Notes: generated by a model from the sequence alone, not told the origin. DNA of 64,000 nt from Vitis vinifera (GCF_030704535.1 NC_081822.1:30649001-30713000), one strand, 5' to 3'; numbered from the stretch's first letter, positions 48,401 through 60,208 are shown. Made by a program: numbers and translations.

Positions 48401-49201
48401 CAACAAAAATACACTCTTGATATCTTAGATGAAGCAGGCTTGCTTGGGGCCAAACCATTATCGACACCTATAGAAGAAAATAATAAACTCCTGCCGACAG
48501 TAGGAGATTTATTGAAGAATCCATCCATTTACAGAAGATTGGTTAGACAACTCATTTATCTTACCATTACAAGGCCAAAGATAAGTTATCCAATTCACAT
48601 TTTAAGCCAGTTTATGCAAGAACCAAGAAAGCTTCATTTAGATGTTGTTCATCATCTTCTACAGTATCTTAAAGGTGCACCTGGACAAGGATTATATTTT
48701 CCTGCCAAAGGAAATTTGCTACTAAGGGGATTTTGTGATGTAGATTGGGCTCGATGTTCGATCATAAGACGATTTATGACTGGATATTGCATTTTTCTTG
48801 GAAGAGCTCTTATTTCATGGAAAACCAAGAAATAGACAACAATGTTAAGGACATCAGCTGAATAAGAATATCGAGCAATGGCTTCCATTACGTGTGAACT
48901 TATATGGCTCAAGTATTTGTTGGATGACTTGCAAGTAGAACACTCACAACCAACCAAACTATTCTATGATAGTAAAGCAACACTCCATATTGTTGCTAAT
49001 CTAGTTTACCATGAACGTATCAAGCATATAGAAATCGATTGCCATGTTGTTCGAGAACGAATTCAGTCAGGTGCCATAGTAACTGCTCATGTTCCATCTG
49101 CTTGCCAATTTGCTGATTTGTTCACTAAGCCATTTAGTTCATCAATTTTTCATTCCCTTCTCAACAAGTTTGGCGTTCTTAACATACATGCTCCAACTTG
49201 A
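45476..49201 (+). pseudogene. Copia pol (protease, integrase, RT, RNase H), broken
   Basis: The order is a CCHC zinc knuckle (CSYCDRDYHNIEKC), the protease site as INSGTTDH where catalytic Asp is Asn, and the integrase zinc region LWHQRLGN with CEIF replacing a CxxC pair. The integrase core follows with HCDIWGP, LRTNNET (second Asp to Asn) and QQNRVVERKHRH (Glu kept). The reverse transcriptase comes next (47858-48835) with [12 protein letters not shown] and the active site as YVDEMI rather than YVDDMI. RNase H runs 48713-49201 (GFCDVDW, then FYDSKATL and DLFTKP). Frames break at about 47341, 47700-47858, 48068 and 48833. Multiple catalytic losses show that it cannot be active. Confidence 0.85.
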
Positions 49202-49208
49202 GGGGAAG
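49201..49208 (+). other. polypurine tract of the Copia element
   Basis: AGGGGAAG lies immediately before the right LTR and after the RNase H stop. It defines the LTR's first base as the T of TATTATGGG. Confidence 0.75.
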
Positions 49209-49433
49209 TATTATGGGAAAATAATCAAGAATCCCATAATTTTAGGATGAGATTGATCGTATATAGGAGATTATTTTTGATTGATTGTAACTTATTCGTT
49301 TGCACATAGATTCCTAGAATAGGCTAACCAATGTTTTGTATATATGCATCTTCTTCCCTTATTAAGTTGACAGATTGAATATACAATAAATTTCCAAATT
49401 TCCAAATACTCTATTCTGCTCTATTTTCTTTCA
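49209..49433 (+). repeat. 3' LTR of the Copia element
   Basis: 225 bases, from TATTATGGGAAAAT to TTTTCTTTCA. It is collinear with the left LTR, with scattered substitutions and a few small indels. Confidence 0.85.
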
Positions 49434-49438
49434 TATTT

Positions 49439-50648
49439 GATTTCCAAATATTGTGAGAATCAAATATTGTTAATATTTGATTATTTTTTATTCCTTTAGA
49501 TTTATGAAAATATTTATGAGAGTGCCTTTCTACTTTTTTATAAGCTTGATTCCATATATCTTCTTGAATATTTCCTTTAATAGTGTTCAACATGGATATT
49601 CAAAGTTAGAGAGCAACAAGTTGGGTCAAACCCATTTTGACTTTTTCTTAAATATATTCTCATTTTTTTAACATATTCTTATTTTTGTTCCAAATCCATA
49701 TCCGAACGGGATGGAATGGGTTTGGGTTTTGAGGTCCAAAGCAAAATTGGTTCAACTTTTACCTTTTCTCCTCTCTCCTCACCCCATTTATGTATATAAT
49801 TAAATAAAAAATTATTCTAATTCAATTTTTTTTTTTAATTTTTCCTTTTTAACACATAAAATTAAAAGTATTTCTCATAAAAAAAGTTATAAAATGTTTA
49901 TAATATTTATTATTTATAAATTTTTTGTAGATAAAATTTTAAAAATATTAAAAAAACTTGCCTTAAACTTGGCTTACCTTGCAATGTTTATTATTATTAT
50001 TATTTTTTAGATGACCATGAAAAGAGGCCTAAATAATTGAGATGGGATGTGATGGGATGGGACGGGACGAGCCCACATTGTTGCCATCCACCCATTTCTT
50101 TATCAACTTTATAAGGATAATTATCCTTTTATTCCAGCAGCTTCAAAGAGTCTGACAGATATGATGGAGAAATTGAACTCTTTCGTATAAAGTTGATACA
50201 GGAATAAGGGTGATTATCCTTTGCCCATCTACCCATTTCTTTTATACCAAAGTCCTCATGATTATCCTTAGAAGACCTTACTTGCCCTTCCTCTTTTAAT
50301 TTTTAATTTTTTAAATTTTAATTTTTTAATTTTATTTAATATAATTTTTTATTTTTATCAATCCTATATTAAACCATCCTGCGATCATCCATTATCAGCT
50401 ACTAATTGTATAGAAATATCATGTTTTGAAATGCCAACAATATTTGAAAACCCAAATTACCTTTGTTGATTATGAATGACCCTATGATCTTCTCCTTCGC
50501 CCATTCATTATCAAGCATTAATTTTAGGAGTGTTTGTGTTTTGAGTCTTTTAGTAACTTTTCTTGATGATGAGTTACACAATGTTTCTCGTCCAACTGCT
50601 CACTAATAGGAAGAAGCAAAGATTCAAACATATATAGATTTGTTCTAA
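49439..50648. other. 3' flank of the unit B UGT gene
   Basis: It is collinear with 57135-58756 in unit C, except for about 430 bp present only in C (about 57424-57855). A GC-richer segment ending GTTGCCATCC (near 50090) looks like the decayed end of a TAGGGATGGCAA-type hAT MITE. No gene is supported. Confidence 0.55.
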
Positions 50649-52136
50649 TTACAAAGATAAAAGCAAGCTAGATTCAGATACATTCCAATCAATCTTGACT
50701 CCAGATATCAGCCAATTTGGCAAGGGCAGTGGTGGATGAACCCCCTCTTTCCAAGCTGCCAAAGCCATCTCTCTCATCTTCCTGCTTCTTTCTCTCTCCC
50801 TCCCCTCTTCACACTCCGTCAACTCTCTCACTCTCCTCTCCACCTCAGCTCCACTCACAAACATATCCTCATCCCTCTGCTCCACTCCAATAGCCATCTT
50901 CATAACCTCCACCAGAGCTGCCTTATTCAGATGCTGCTCAGCATATAGAGGCCAGGCCACCATTGGCACCCCTGCAACCACTGCCTCCAACACCGAGTTC
51001 CACCCGCAATGGGTTACAAATCCCCCCACCGATGGGTGATTCAGCACCGCCACCTGCGGCGCCCATGACTTCACCACCATTCCCCTATCCTTGGTTCTTT
51101 CCAGGAACCCCTCTGGCATTAGAACATTCAAATCAACATCGGCCGTCACTGCAATCCGCTTGCTTTTGTCGGTGGTTGGTGGGTTCTTCACCACCCACAA
51201 GAATCTCTTGCCACTTCTTTCCAGTCCATTAGCTATCTCCTTCATCTGAGCGGGAGAGAACGTTCCCTTGCTCCCGAAGCACAAGAAGACAACACTCTGA
51301 CTTGGCTGTGTGTCAAGCCAGGACAAGCAACCATGACGAGTTTTATTACCAGAAATATTGCTTTCATCTTCACCAGTATCAGCAATCAAAGGGCCGATGC
51401 AGTAAACTGACGGAGTTGGCCCATTGGGAACACATGTCCCCTCTCTGATTGTCTTAAGGGCTATCGGCTCAAGGTCATCGAATGAATTTATCACAAGTCC
51501 ATCGGATTTGGGAAAAAGCTCTGAGAAGTATAGCATATCATCATAGGCGGGGTCGTCTCGGTTGAGCAATGGTTGAAGCATTCGAGTGGCTTGTAGCGGA
51601 GGCAACCCAGGAAAGTGTATAAAGGTAGTGGGCATGTCCTTGAAGCTCTTATTGCTGATCTCAGTCTGTTTGTGAATTGTCGGAAAGTAGAGGACGGCAG
51701 CAATAGAAGCAGCACCGGAGGTGAGGAAGTAGTAAGTGGGAATTCCAAGGCCACGACCCGCAGGAAGAGCTGAAGCGCAAAAGTAGTCAATGATGAATGC
51801 CCGAATGGTGGAAACTCTGGAGAGTTGCTGGAGGGAATGGAGGACATTAGAGGCACTGAGACGGATGAACTCAAACAAGACAGCGAAGTGACTGCGAGTG
51901 GAAGAAGAGGTGTCAACCGAGAGATAGGGAAAGCGGTGGAAAGAGATGGAAGGATTGGTTTGGGAGATGTGGTCAATGTAAGAGGTGGTTGCCGGAGTGT
52001 CAAAAGGACCGGGGGCGAGGAGAATGGTGATGGAGAATCTGTGGGAGTAACGACGAAGGATGAGCTTGCCTAGCTCTATCATGGACACCACATGACCGAT
52101 GCCTGGAGCTGGATACAGGACTATTGCATCCTCCAT
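50649..52136 (-). CDS. UDP-glycosyltransferase, UGT88 type (tandem copy B), frameshifted C-terminus and lost promoter; likely pseudogene
   Basis: The gene has 495 codons and no intron. It encodes [15 protein letters not shown], catalytic His15, Asp117 and an intact PSPG box with HCGWNS and final Gln. Two changes mark decay. One C is missing in the run that encodes the KEGGSSTT segment (near 50744), so the last ~15 family residues are replaced by about 30 unrelated ones ending in SSLLLSL. An in-frame 3-bp deletion also gives GRERERS for GRELRERS. Four bases upstream of the ATG the sequence leaves the UGT promoter and enters unit C intergenic DNA, so the native promoter is gone. The last part of the gene matches copy C and the rest copy A. 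The catalytic core is complete, so residual activity is possible if it is transcribed. Confidence 0.75.
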   Translation of the reverse strand: MEDAIVLYPAPGIGHVVSMIELGKLILRRYSHRFSITILLAPGPFDTPATTSYIDHISQTNPSISFHRFPYLSVDTSSSTRSHFAVLFEFIRLSASNVLHSLQQLSRVSTIRAFIIDYFCASALPAGRGLGIPTYYFLTSGAASIAAVLYFPTIHKQTEISNKSFKDMPTTFIHFPGLPPLQATRMLQPLLNRDDPAYDDMLYFSELFPKSDGLVINSFDDLEPIALKTIREGTCVPNGPTPSVYCIGPLIADTGEDESNISGNKTRHGCLSWLDTQPSQSVVFLCFGSKGTFSPAQMKEIANGLERSGKRFLWVVKNPPTTDKSKRIAVTADVDLNVLMPEGFLERTKDRGMVVKSWAPQVAVLNHPSVGGFVTHCGWNSVLEAVVAGVPMVAWPLYAEQHLNKAALVEVMKMAIGVEQRDEDMFVSGAEVERRVRELTECEEGRERERSRKMREMALAAWKEGVHPPLPLPNWLISGVKIDWNVSESSLLLSL

Positions 52137-53259
52137 TGTTGTTTTTGGGATCTTTAACCTGATGACTCTTTATTGGAATTTGGCAATGAAAATAATTTTT
52201 AAGCGTGTAAGACAAGTTTATACCTTGTGTATAAGGGTTATTATATTTTATATAATGCTATAATTATTTAATATTTTCAAAAATAAGAAAACGAAAACTA
52301 TACTAAACAAATAAATAGAGTTTGGAATTGAAGCAAGTTGGAATTTAAAAAGATTAATTAGCGTAATAAAATAATATATACTTTGTTGCAATTAAAAGAA
52401 TCTAAAGAACCCATTACTTAACCAATTGCTAAAAAACTATTAAAAAGAGTGGTTTACACATTTCCCATGCTCTCTATCATATATTTTAAGGTATGGTGAA
52501 ATGAATTTGAAAAGAAAAGCTACGGTCAGGTTGTTCTTTGGTATCCACTCTTTACTTTGGGAGTATATATCCATGTTTGACCCACTAATAAGATTACACA
52601 TGTAAAATATATATGGTTAAAAAATTGAAAGAAAACCTTATTAAATGGGTAAACATTACTCGTTGATGAGAAAAAAATCACATGCAATCTCATATGTATA
52701 TAAATATTTTAGTTTTTTTCTTTGTAATTTATTATCAAATATCATTTGTTATTTGATGAAATATCTAACTTATTTAAAATAAGAAAATTTCATCAACTAT
52801 CATTAATTAAAGATAAAATAGAGATAATAATTTAATATGAAAATTAAATAGCTCCGGCTATCGTATTGTTTGAAAATATGTTAAAATATTGAGTCTTGAT
52901 AAATTAAATTTGAATATCAAGCTTGATATTTATTGAAAAAGGAAAGCAAAAAAAATTGTATCACCTGAAAAAGATACTAGGAAGATTTGATACTTTTTTG
53001 TTTCATCTAAATGTAACATTGTAAGTAGAAACATTATGTTGAATAGTATTTAATATGTAATGATTCATAATATTTAGATTTTGGAATTTTTTTTATGAGT
53101 TTATCATTGAGATAATTTAGTCATATTTGTTATTAATTTGTTTTTAATTCAATATTTTTATATTTTTTTTCATTGATTAAATTTGAAAATCAAGTTTCAT
53201 ATGTTTTGAAGAAGGGAAAAAATAAAATAAAATCTTGAAGAAGATATTGTAGGAAGGAT

Positions 53260-53724
53260 TAGGGATGACAATGGGGTGGGTTTGAGACAGGTCGCCCCCA
53301 TCCCAATCTCATCCCATTTATTCAAAATAATTCTCGTCTCTGTCCCATTTAAAAACTTAAATGGGGCGAGTATGATAAATTCCCATACCCGCTCCGACTT
53401 GCCCTGTTTAATTTTTTTTGAATTTTTAATTATATTAAAATAAATATATTTTATAAATAATTAAATTATTATATTTTTTAGAACTTATTTTATTATTATT
53501 ATTTATATATTAAAAATAGTAAAATAAAAATTAAATTAAATTAATTAAAAAAATTAATTATATATATAATCGGGTGGGACGAGACAAGGCAATACTCGAA
53601 CTAGCATCTGATGCCTTGGGTTTTAAAAAAAAATTCCCAAACCCATTTATTAAAATTGAAACTCGTCCCATTAGGGGCGGGATGGGGTGGGTATCCGAAA
53701 AAACCCGCTTCATTGCCATCCCTA
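53260..53724. mobile_element. hAT MITE, 465 bp (family of 39461-40904)
   Basis: Ends are TAGGGATGACAATGGGGTGG and, inverted, TAGGGATGGCAATGAAGCGG. Flanks are GGAAGGAT (53252-53259) and GGAAGGCT (53725-53732), 8 bp with one mismatch. The collinear position in unit B (near 43705-43720) reads straight through, so this insertion postdates the B/C duplication or was lost from B. Confidence 0.85.
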
Positions 53725-54469
53725 GGAAGGCTTTCAAGTGATTAAAAGTGTTAAAGTAATATTTGATATTTTTTGTTGGTAGAAGTTTTATGTTAAATAG
53801 TATTTGAATATTTAATGATTAATAGGATTTAAATTTTGAATTTTTTTTAATGAGTTTATCCTTAGTCTATTTGAGATGCCTTAGTCGTATTTGTTATCAA
53901 TTAATTGTTTTTAACAAATTTCAATATTTTGAAGAGAGAAAATCAGATGCATCTCATAATATATTGCCTCCTATTGAATAGGATGTCAAACCCTGGTCTA
54001 AAATAAGAAAATTCTACAAACTAGCATTGTATTCTCATTAATTAAATACACAAAAAGGGATAATAATTGAATATGAAAATTAAATTGCTATGATTAGCAT
54101 ATTGTTTGGAAAACATGTGATATGAGTGTTTTTATAGATTAAATTAGAAGATTAAGTTTGACATGTTTTGAAGAAGGAAATAAAAAAAAAATGTATTTCT
54201 TGAAGAATACTCTTGAAGTGATTAAAAGTGTCTGGATAATATTTGATAAAAGTGCTATTTAAATGTTAAATAGTATTTGAATATTTAATTGATTTAGATT
54301 TAAGAATTTTTTATAATTTTATTATTAGTCAAATTGAGTTAACTTAGTCATATTTGTAATAATTTCAATTTTTTATATCATTTTTTTTTTGTACTTTAAG
54401 GATTCTAAAATATTATTCATGACATTTTTAAATTTTAAATCATATTTTTATTATAAAACAAATAAGTGA

Positions 54470-55500
54470 AAAAAGGGTGTAAAGAATGTAAGAAATGATA
54501 TGAACCATGTGACAGGGGGGACAAAAGATATGAGGGAGAGTATGCACAATATGATTAGGAAGAGTACAAATAATATGAGGGAGGATACAAAAAATGAAAG
54601 AGAGGGTACGACTAATGTTAGAGAAGGTATAAAAAAATGTGAAACAATGTATGAATAATGCGAAAGAGGGTATGAAAAATGTGAGAAAGAGTATGAATAA
54701 TGTGAGGAAATGTGTAAAGAATGTGAAATGGTACAAATAATATGAGAGAAGATACAAATAATGTAAGACGGGTGCAAACAATATGAGAGATGATACAAAG
54801 AACATGAAAGAAGGTATGAATAATGTGAGGTAAATACAAAAAATGTGAGAGGGGGCATGGAAAATGCGAGACAGGTATGAACAATGTGAAAGATGGTACA
54901 AAGAATGTAAGAGAGGATACAAGTAATATGAGGTATGGTATGAATAATGTGAAAGATGATATGAATATTGTGAGAGATGATAAAATAAAATAAAATTGTA
55001 AGAGCTGATACAAATAATGTGAGATAAACTACAAATAATGTGAGAGAGGATATGAATAATATAAGAAATGGTACAAACAATGTAAAAAAGGGTATGAATA
55101 ATAAGAGAGAAAGAGTACAACAAATGTGAGGTAGAGTATGAAAAATATAAGATAATGTACGAATAATGTGAAAAATGATACAAATAATATAAGAGATGAT
55201 ACAAAGTATATGAGAAAGAGTACCAATAATGTCGTGAATATATAAAAAAATATGAGAAAAAAATACTAACAATGTGAGGAAGGATATAGAGAACGTGAGA
55301 GATGATACAAAGACTATTAGAAAGGATACAAACAATATAAGGGATGGTATGAATAATGTGAGAGAGTACCCTTTTTTACACCCTCTCTTACATTGCTCAT
55401 ACTCTTTCTCATATTCTTTGTATCTTTCCTCACAATGTTTGTATCATTTTTCATATTCTTCGCACCATTTTTCACATTATTTGTCCCATTTTTTATAGTG
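54470..55500. repeat. 21-bp minisatellite with an inverted tail
   Basis: From about 54470 to 55370 roughly 40 degenerate 21-bp units follow the pattern AATGTGAGAGATGATACAAAT. From 55371 to about 55500 the same unit runs in the opposite orientation (for example CACATTATTTGTCCCATTTT). Near the start lies AAAAAAGGGTGTAAAG; its inverse (CTTTTTTACACC) marks the switch point near 55371. The period is a multiple of three and the array has few stops on the minus strand, so it yields long false ORFs. Confidence 0.85.
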
Positions 55501-55559
55501 TGTCCTTTTGGGTAATTTTAAGGACACATAATCATAAAATCTATGGTCGTAGATAGAAG

Positions 55560-56954
55560 GTTTAATTACCCAATATCAATAACTTTTTTTTTTTCCTTTA
55601 ACAAGAAAAGAATCTTCGAATTTGGATGTCCAAGTCGTTGATGCCAAATTGATGAAGAACCACCTTTCTTTATTGCACTAAATATCTCTTGATGGTTTCC
55701 ATTCAGAGTATATAGTCATCCTTTTTTATAGCCCTTCACTACCGTCCTTTGATTTTGGTTTTTAACAATAATGGTAGATGAAGAAAATTTAAAGGTACAT
55801 AGATTATTCGTGGTAAATTTTCCAATAGATAACCATTTTTTTTTCATTTTCATCAAATTAGGGATTACTAATACATCTTTTAAATCCAATTTTCCTTCAT
55901 TTGTAAGAACACAAGCATATTCATTATGAGAAATTGGTGGACTATTTCCAGCTCTAACATAAATAACATCATTCTCATCATATAATTTAATATGAAAAAA
56001 ATTGCCTACATCCTTTATCATATGTGAGGTAGCACTAGAATCAACAATAAAGGACTTATTCTTTGATTTGTTCATAGCAAAAGTAGCAAGGGCTTGTGGA
56101 AAATCATTAGGTTGATAGGAATAATCAAACCTATACCAACAATTAATAGCAAAATGGTTTGGTTTTTTTCCATATTTGACAAGTTACCTTATAGCCATTA
56201 TTTGAGCTAGTAGGTGTGAATCCTCTTCCCTTCGAGTTGAAATTTCTTTTACCCACTCGATCATTTCGGCCACAACCTCATTATCCAAAGAAAACTTCAT
56301 CATGCTCTAAGAACATTTTCTCATCCTCCTTGTAAGTGATGAGTGATTGTTCATATCCTTGAAGAGCTAGCACAAACTGTTTAAAGGAAGAATAGGTAGT
56401 TTAGTAAACATAGCAAGTCAAAAAATTCCATACCTTTGTCTTAAGCCATAGCAAACTGGAAAACTTTGTCTTGGTCTGAAATTGACTTTTTGATTGCATT
56501 GAGATTGTCACATATATTTTTAAAGTTTCTTAAATATTCTTTAAGAGACTATGACCATTTTTGAGAGTCATCAACGTATTTTTCTGATTCATTTTTTGCT
56601 CCATTATAATGTGAAACAACTGCTTTTCAAGAGACATCCACACTCTATATGCCGTTTCAACATCAAAGATCATACTCAAAACATTTATAGTTGGTACGGG
56701 TTAGGGTTTTTGTTTCTCTCATCATCCTTAATTTCTTTAGTAGGTTTTTCTCCATTTAATAGATGATAGAGAGTGATTTGATTTTGCCATAATAGGAAAT
56801 TTGTGGTGTTTAACTTGATAGAGATGAAACTAGAGCATTGATAAAATGCCAGAATATTGAGTTCAGATTCTATGTTTAGGAAAGAAGAAAGTGATAAAGA
56901 AGAAGACATTTTTCCTTTTTGGCTAATACCATGTAAAGTTTGATCAGTTGGCAA
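55560..56954 (-). pseudogene. Copia gag/protease relic (minus strand)
   Basis: From 56954 the minus strand shows a gag N-terminus (SIKLNTTNFLLWQNQITLYH). Scattered gag remnants follow, then a zinc-knuckle-distal segment and the protease site FIVDSSATSHMIKDVGNFF (55716-56075), and a gag-pre-integrase-like tail. Frames are broken throughout, and no LTRs or downstream pol were found. It belongs to a different copy, and probably a different family, than the element at 44620. Confidence 0.75.
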
Positions 56955-56959
56955 TGAAA

Positions 56960-58756
56960 ACTATATTTTCAATTTCTTCCTTTGGAACTTTATACAAAAA
57001 TATAGATGGTTTATACAAGGGAAGAAATAAACAATATTTCTAACTTATAGGAAAATATTCTTAAATTAAGAGAGTCAAATATTATGAATATTTGATCAAA
57101 TATTATCAAAATTAAATATTATCAATATTTGATTTCCAAATATTGTGAGAATCAAATATTGTTAATATTTGATTTTTTTTATTCCTCTAGATTTATGAAA
57201 ATATTTATGAGAGTGCCTTTCTACTTTTTACGTGCATGATTCTATATATCTCCTTGAATATTTCCTTTAATAGACTTCAACATGGATATTGGATGTTGGA
57301 GAGCAACAAGTTGGTCAAACCCATTTTGACTTTTTCTTAAATATATTCTCATTTTTTTTTTAACATATTCTTATGTTTGTTCCAAATCCATATCCGGACG
57401 AGATGGAATGGGTTTGGGGTTTCATGCCCATTTCACCTTGTTTAAAAGCTTTTTATTATTATTTCTTTAACTTTTAATCATACTAAAATAAGTATAATTT
57501 ATAAAACAAAATTTCATAAATTTAATATTTTATTTTTATGAGTGATAAAACTTATATTTTATTTTATACAACATAAAAAGAAAAATGGAAAGAATTGATA
57601 TTAAAATATTTTTATTTAATTTTTAATTAAATGGATGGAATAGTATAGTATTAAAACCCGACCTAGATTTTTTTTTTTTCCAAAAAAAAAACAAATTACT
57701 AACCCACCACACAAATATCATCCCTTTTCATCACTATTCAACAAAGGATATTAATCATTACTAGTTAAGATAAAACAAATGTTATATACACGTATATCTT
57801 TAATAAGACAATCCAGAGATACAAATAAATGATTTTGAAGCCAATTTCAAAAAGTTTTTCAAGTTCGAGGTAAAATTGGTTCAACTTTTACTTTTTTTTT
57901 TTCCTTTTTAACACATATAAAATTAAAAGTATTTCTCATATAAAAAAAAAAGTTATAAAAAGTTTATAATATTTATTATTTATAAATTTTTTTTAGATAA
58001 AATTTAAAAAATATTAAAAAAACTTGCCTTAAACTTGGCTTACCTTGCCAATGTTTATTATTATTATTATTTTTGAGATGACAATGAAAATAAGCCTAAA
58101 TAATTGAGATGGGATGTGATAGGATGGGACGGGACGACTCACGAGCCTACATTGTTGCCATCCACCCATTTCTTTATCAACTTTATAAGGATAATTATCC
58201 TTTTATTCCAGCAGCTTCAATGAGTCTGACAAATATGATGGAGAAATTGAACTCTTTCGTATAAAGTTGATACAGGAATAAGGGTGATTATCCTTTGCCC
58301 ATCTACCCATTTCTTTTATACCAAAGTCCTTATAATTATCCTTAGAAGACCTTACTTGCCCTTCCTCTTTTATTTTATTTTATTTTTATTTTTTTAATTT
58401 AATTTAATTTAATTTTTTGTTTTTATCAATCCTATATCAAACCATCCTTTGATAATCCATTATCAGCTACTAATTGTATAAAAATATCATGTTTTGAAAT
58501 GTCAACTATATTTGAAAACCCAAATTACCTTTGTTGATTATGAATGACCCTATGATCTTCTCCTTCGCCCATTCATTATCGAGCATTAATTTTAGGAGTG
58601 TTTGTGTTTTGAGTCTTTTAGTAACTTTTCTTGATGATGAGTTACACAATGTTTCTCGTCCAACTGCTCACTAATAGGAAGAAGCAAAGATTCAAACATA
58701 TATAGATTTGTTCTAATTACAAAGATAAAAGCAAGCTAGATTCAGATACATTCCAA
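56960..58756. other. 3' flank of the unit C UGT gene
   Basis: AT-rich sequence collinear with 44480-44619 plus 49439-50648 of unit B. It holds the empty Copia target near 57127 and another decayed MITE-like end (GTTGCCATCC near 58155). No gene is supported. Confidence 0.55.
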
Positions 58757-60208
58757 TCAATCTTGACTCCAGATATCAGCCAATTTGGCAAGGGCAGTGG
58801 TGGATGAACCCCCCTCTTTCCAAGCTGCCAAAGCCATCTCTCTCATCTTCCTGCTTCTTTCTCTCAGCTCCCTCCCCTCTTCACACTCCATCAACTCTCT
58901 CACTCTCCTCTCCACCTCAGCTCCACTCACAAACATATCCGCATCCCTCTGCTCCACTCCAATAGCCATCTTCATATCCTCCACAAGAACAGCCTTATTC
59001 AGATGCTGCTCAGCATATAGAGGCCATGCCACCATTGGCACTCCTGCGACCACTGCCTCCAACACCGAGTTCCACCCGCAATGGGTTACAAATCCACCCA
59101 CCGATGGGTGATTCAGCACCGCCACCTGCGGCGCCCATGACTTCACCACCATTCCCCTATCCTTGGTTCTTTCCAGGAACCCCTCTGGCATTAGAGCATC
59201 CAAATCAACATCGGCCGTCACTGCAATCTGATTGCTTTTGTCGTTGGATGGTGGGTTCTTCACCACCCACAAGAATCTCTTGCCACTTCTTTCCAGTCCA
59301 TTAGCTATCTCCTTCACCTGAGCGGGCGAGAACGCTCCGTTGCTCCCGAAGCACAAGAAGACAACACTCTGACTTGGCTGTGTGTCAAGCCAGGACAAGC
59401 AACCATGGCGAGCTATACTACCAGCACTATTGCTTTCATCTTCACCAGTATCAGCAATCAAAGGGCCGATGCAGTAAACTGGAGGAGTTGGCCCATTGGG
59501 AACACATGTCCCCTCCCTGATTGTCTTAACGGCTATTGGCTCCAGGTCATCTATTGTATTTATCAAAAGTCCATCGGATTTTGGCAAAAGCTCTGAGAAG
59601 TGTAGCATATCATAATAGGCGGGGTCGCCTCGGTTGAGCCATGGTTGAAGCATTCGAGTGGCTTGTAGCGGAGGCAACCCAGGAAAGTGTATAAAGGTAG
59701 TGGGCATGTCCTTGAAGCTCTTATTGCTGGTCTCATACTGTTTGTGAATTGTCGGAAAGTAGAGGAAAGCCGCAACAGCAGCAGCACTGCCGGTGAGGAA
59801 GTGGAAAGTGGGAATTCCAAGGTCACGAGCAACAGGAAGAGCTGAAGCGCAAAAGTAGTCGATGATGAATGCCTGAACGGTGGAAGTTTTGGAGAGTTGC
59901 TGGAGAGAATGGAGGACATTAGAGGCACTGAGACGGAAGAACTCAAAGAAGACAGCGACGATACTGCGAGTGGAAGAAGAGGTGTCGACCGAGAGATAGG
60001 GGAAGCGGTGGAAAGAGATAGAAGGATTGGTTTGGGAGATGTGGTCAATGTAAGAGGTGGTGGCCGGGGTGTCAAAAGGGCCAGTGGAGAGGAGAATGGT
60101 GATGGAGAATCTGTGGGAGTAACGGCGAAGGATGAGCTTGCCTAGCTCTATCATGGACACCACATGGCCGATGAGTGGAGCTGGATACAGGACTATTGCA
60201 TCATCCAT
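58757..60208 (-). CDS. UDP-glycosyltransferase, UGT88 type (tandem copy C)
   Basis: This intact, intron-less gene has 483 codons. The start is [15 protein letters not shown], with Leu at residue 12 where the other copies have Gly. Catalytic His15, Asp117 (IIDYFC) and a PSPG box from Trp358 to Gln401 with HCGWNS are present. The enzyme should be cytosolic and transfer a sugar, probably glucose, to small phenolics. Differences from copies A and B cluster in the acceptor-binding N-terminal half (for example [13 protein letters not shown] against [13 protein letters not shown], and [13 protein letters not shown] against [13 protein letters not shown]). This could mean a different acceptor range. 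Its upstream region is conserved with copy A, and the C-terminus keeps the normal [13 protein letters not shown] ending that copy B has lost. Confidence 0.93.
   Translation of the reverse strand: MDDAIVLYPAPLIGHVVSMIELGKLILRRYSHRFSITILLSTGPFDTPATTSYIDHISQTNPSISFHRFPYLSVDTSSSTRSIVAVFFEFFRLSASNVLHSLQQLSKTSTVQAFIIDYFCASALPVARDLGIPTFHFLTGSAAAVAAFLYFPTIHKQYETSNKSFKDMPTTFIHFPGLPPLQATRMLQPWLNRGDPAYYDMLHFSELLPKSDGLLINTIDDLEPIAVKTIREGTCVPNGPTPPVYCIGPLIADTGEDESNSAGSIARHGCLSWLDTQPSQSVVFLCFGSNGAFSPAQVKEIANGLERSGKRFLWVVKNPPSNDKSNQIAVTADVDLDALMPEGFLERTKDRGMVVKSWAPQVAVLNHPSVGGFVTHCGWNSVLEAVVAGVPMVAWPLYAEQHLNKAVLVEDMKMAIGVEQRDADMFVSGAEVERRVRELMECEEGRELRERSRKMREMALAAWKEGGSSTTALAKLADIWSQD

Larger units (their letters stand above)
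44620..49433 (+). mobile_element. Ty1/Copia LTR retrotransposon, degenerate
   Basis: A 4814-bp element has LTRs at both ends and 5-bp duplications TATTT (44615-44619 and 49434-49438). It has a TGGTATTAGAG primer-binding site resembling the initiator-Met tRNA site, and an AGGGGAAG polypurine tract directly before the right LTR. Gene order is gag, protease, integrase, reverse transcriptase, RNase H, which defines Copia. Several stops and substituted catalytic residues make it inactive. The LTRs start with TATTA rather than TG. The two LTRs differ at roughly one position in ten by eye, so the insertion is old. Confidence 0.9.
41590..52140. repeat. tandem UGT unit B
   Basis: This middle unit begins with the (TA)n run. 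It contains sequence collinear with unit A (41640-43600) and unit C (42653-44619 and 49434-52136 against 52141-60208). A 4.8 kb Copia element is inserted at 44620. The unit ends abruptly four bases before the start codon of its UGT, where unit C begins. The junction shares the hexamer GGATCT with both parental sequences. Confidence 0.8.

Noticed and set aside
54440..55335. Long overlapping minus-strand ORFs (up to 294 codons) rich in His, Ser, Tyr and Phe
   Set aside because: They arise from a 21-bp (multiple of three) degenerate minisatellite that stays open in several frames. There is no domain or start context.
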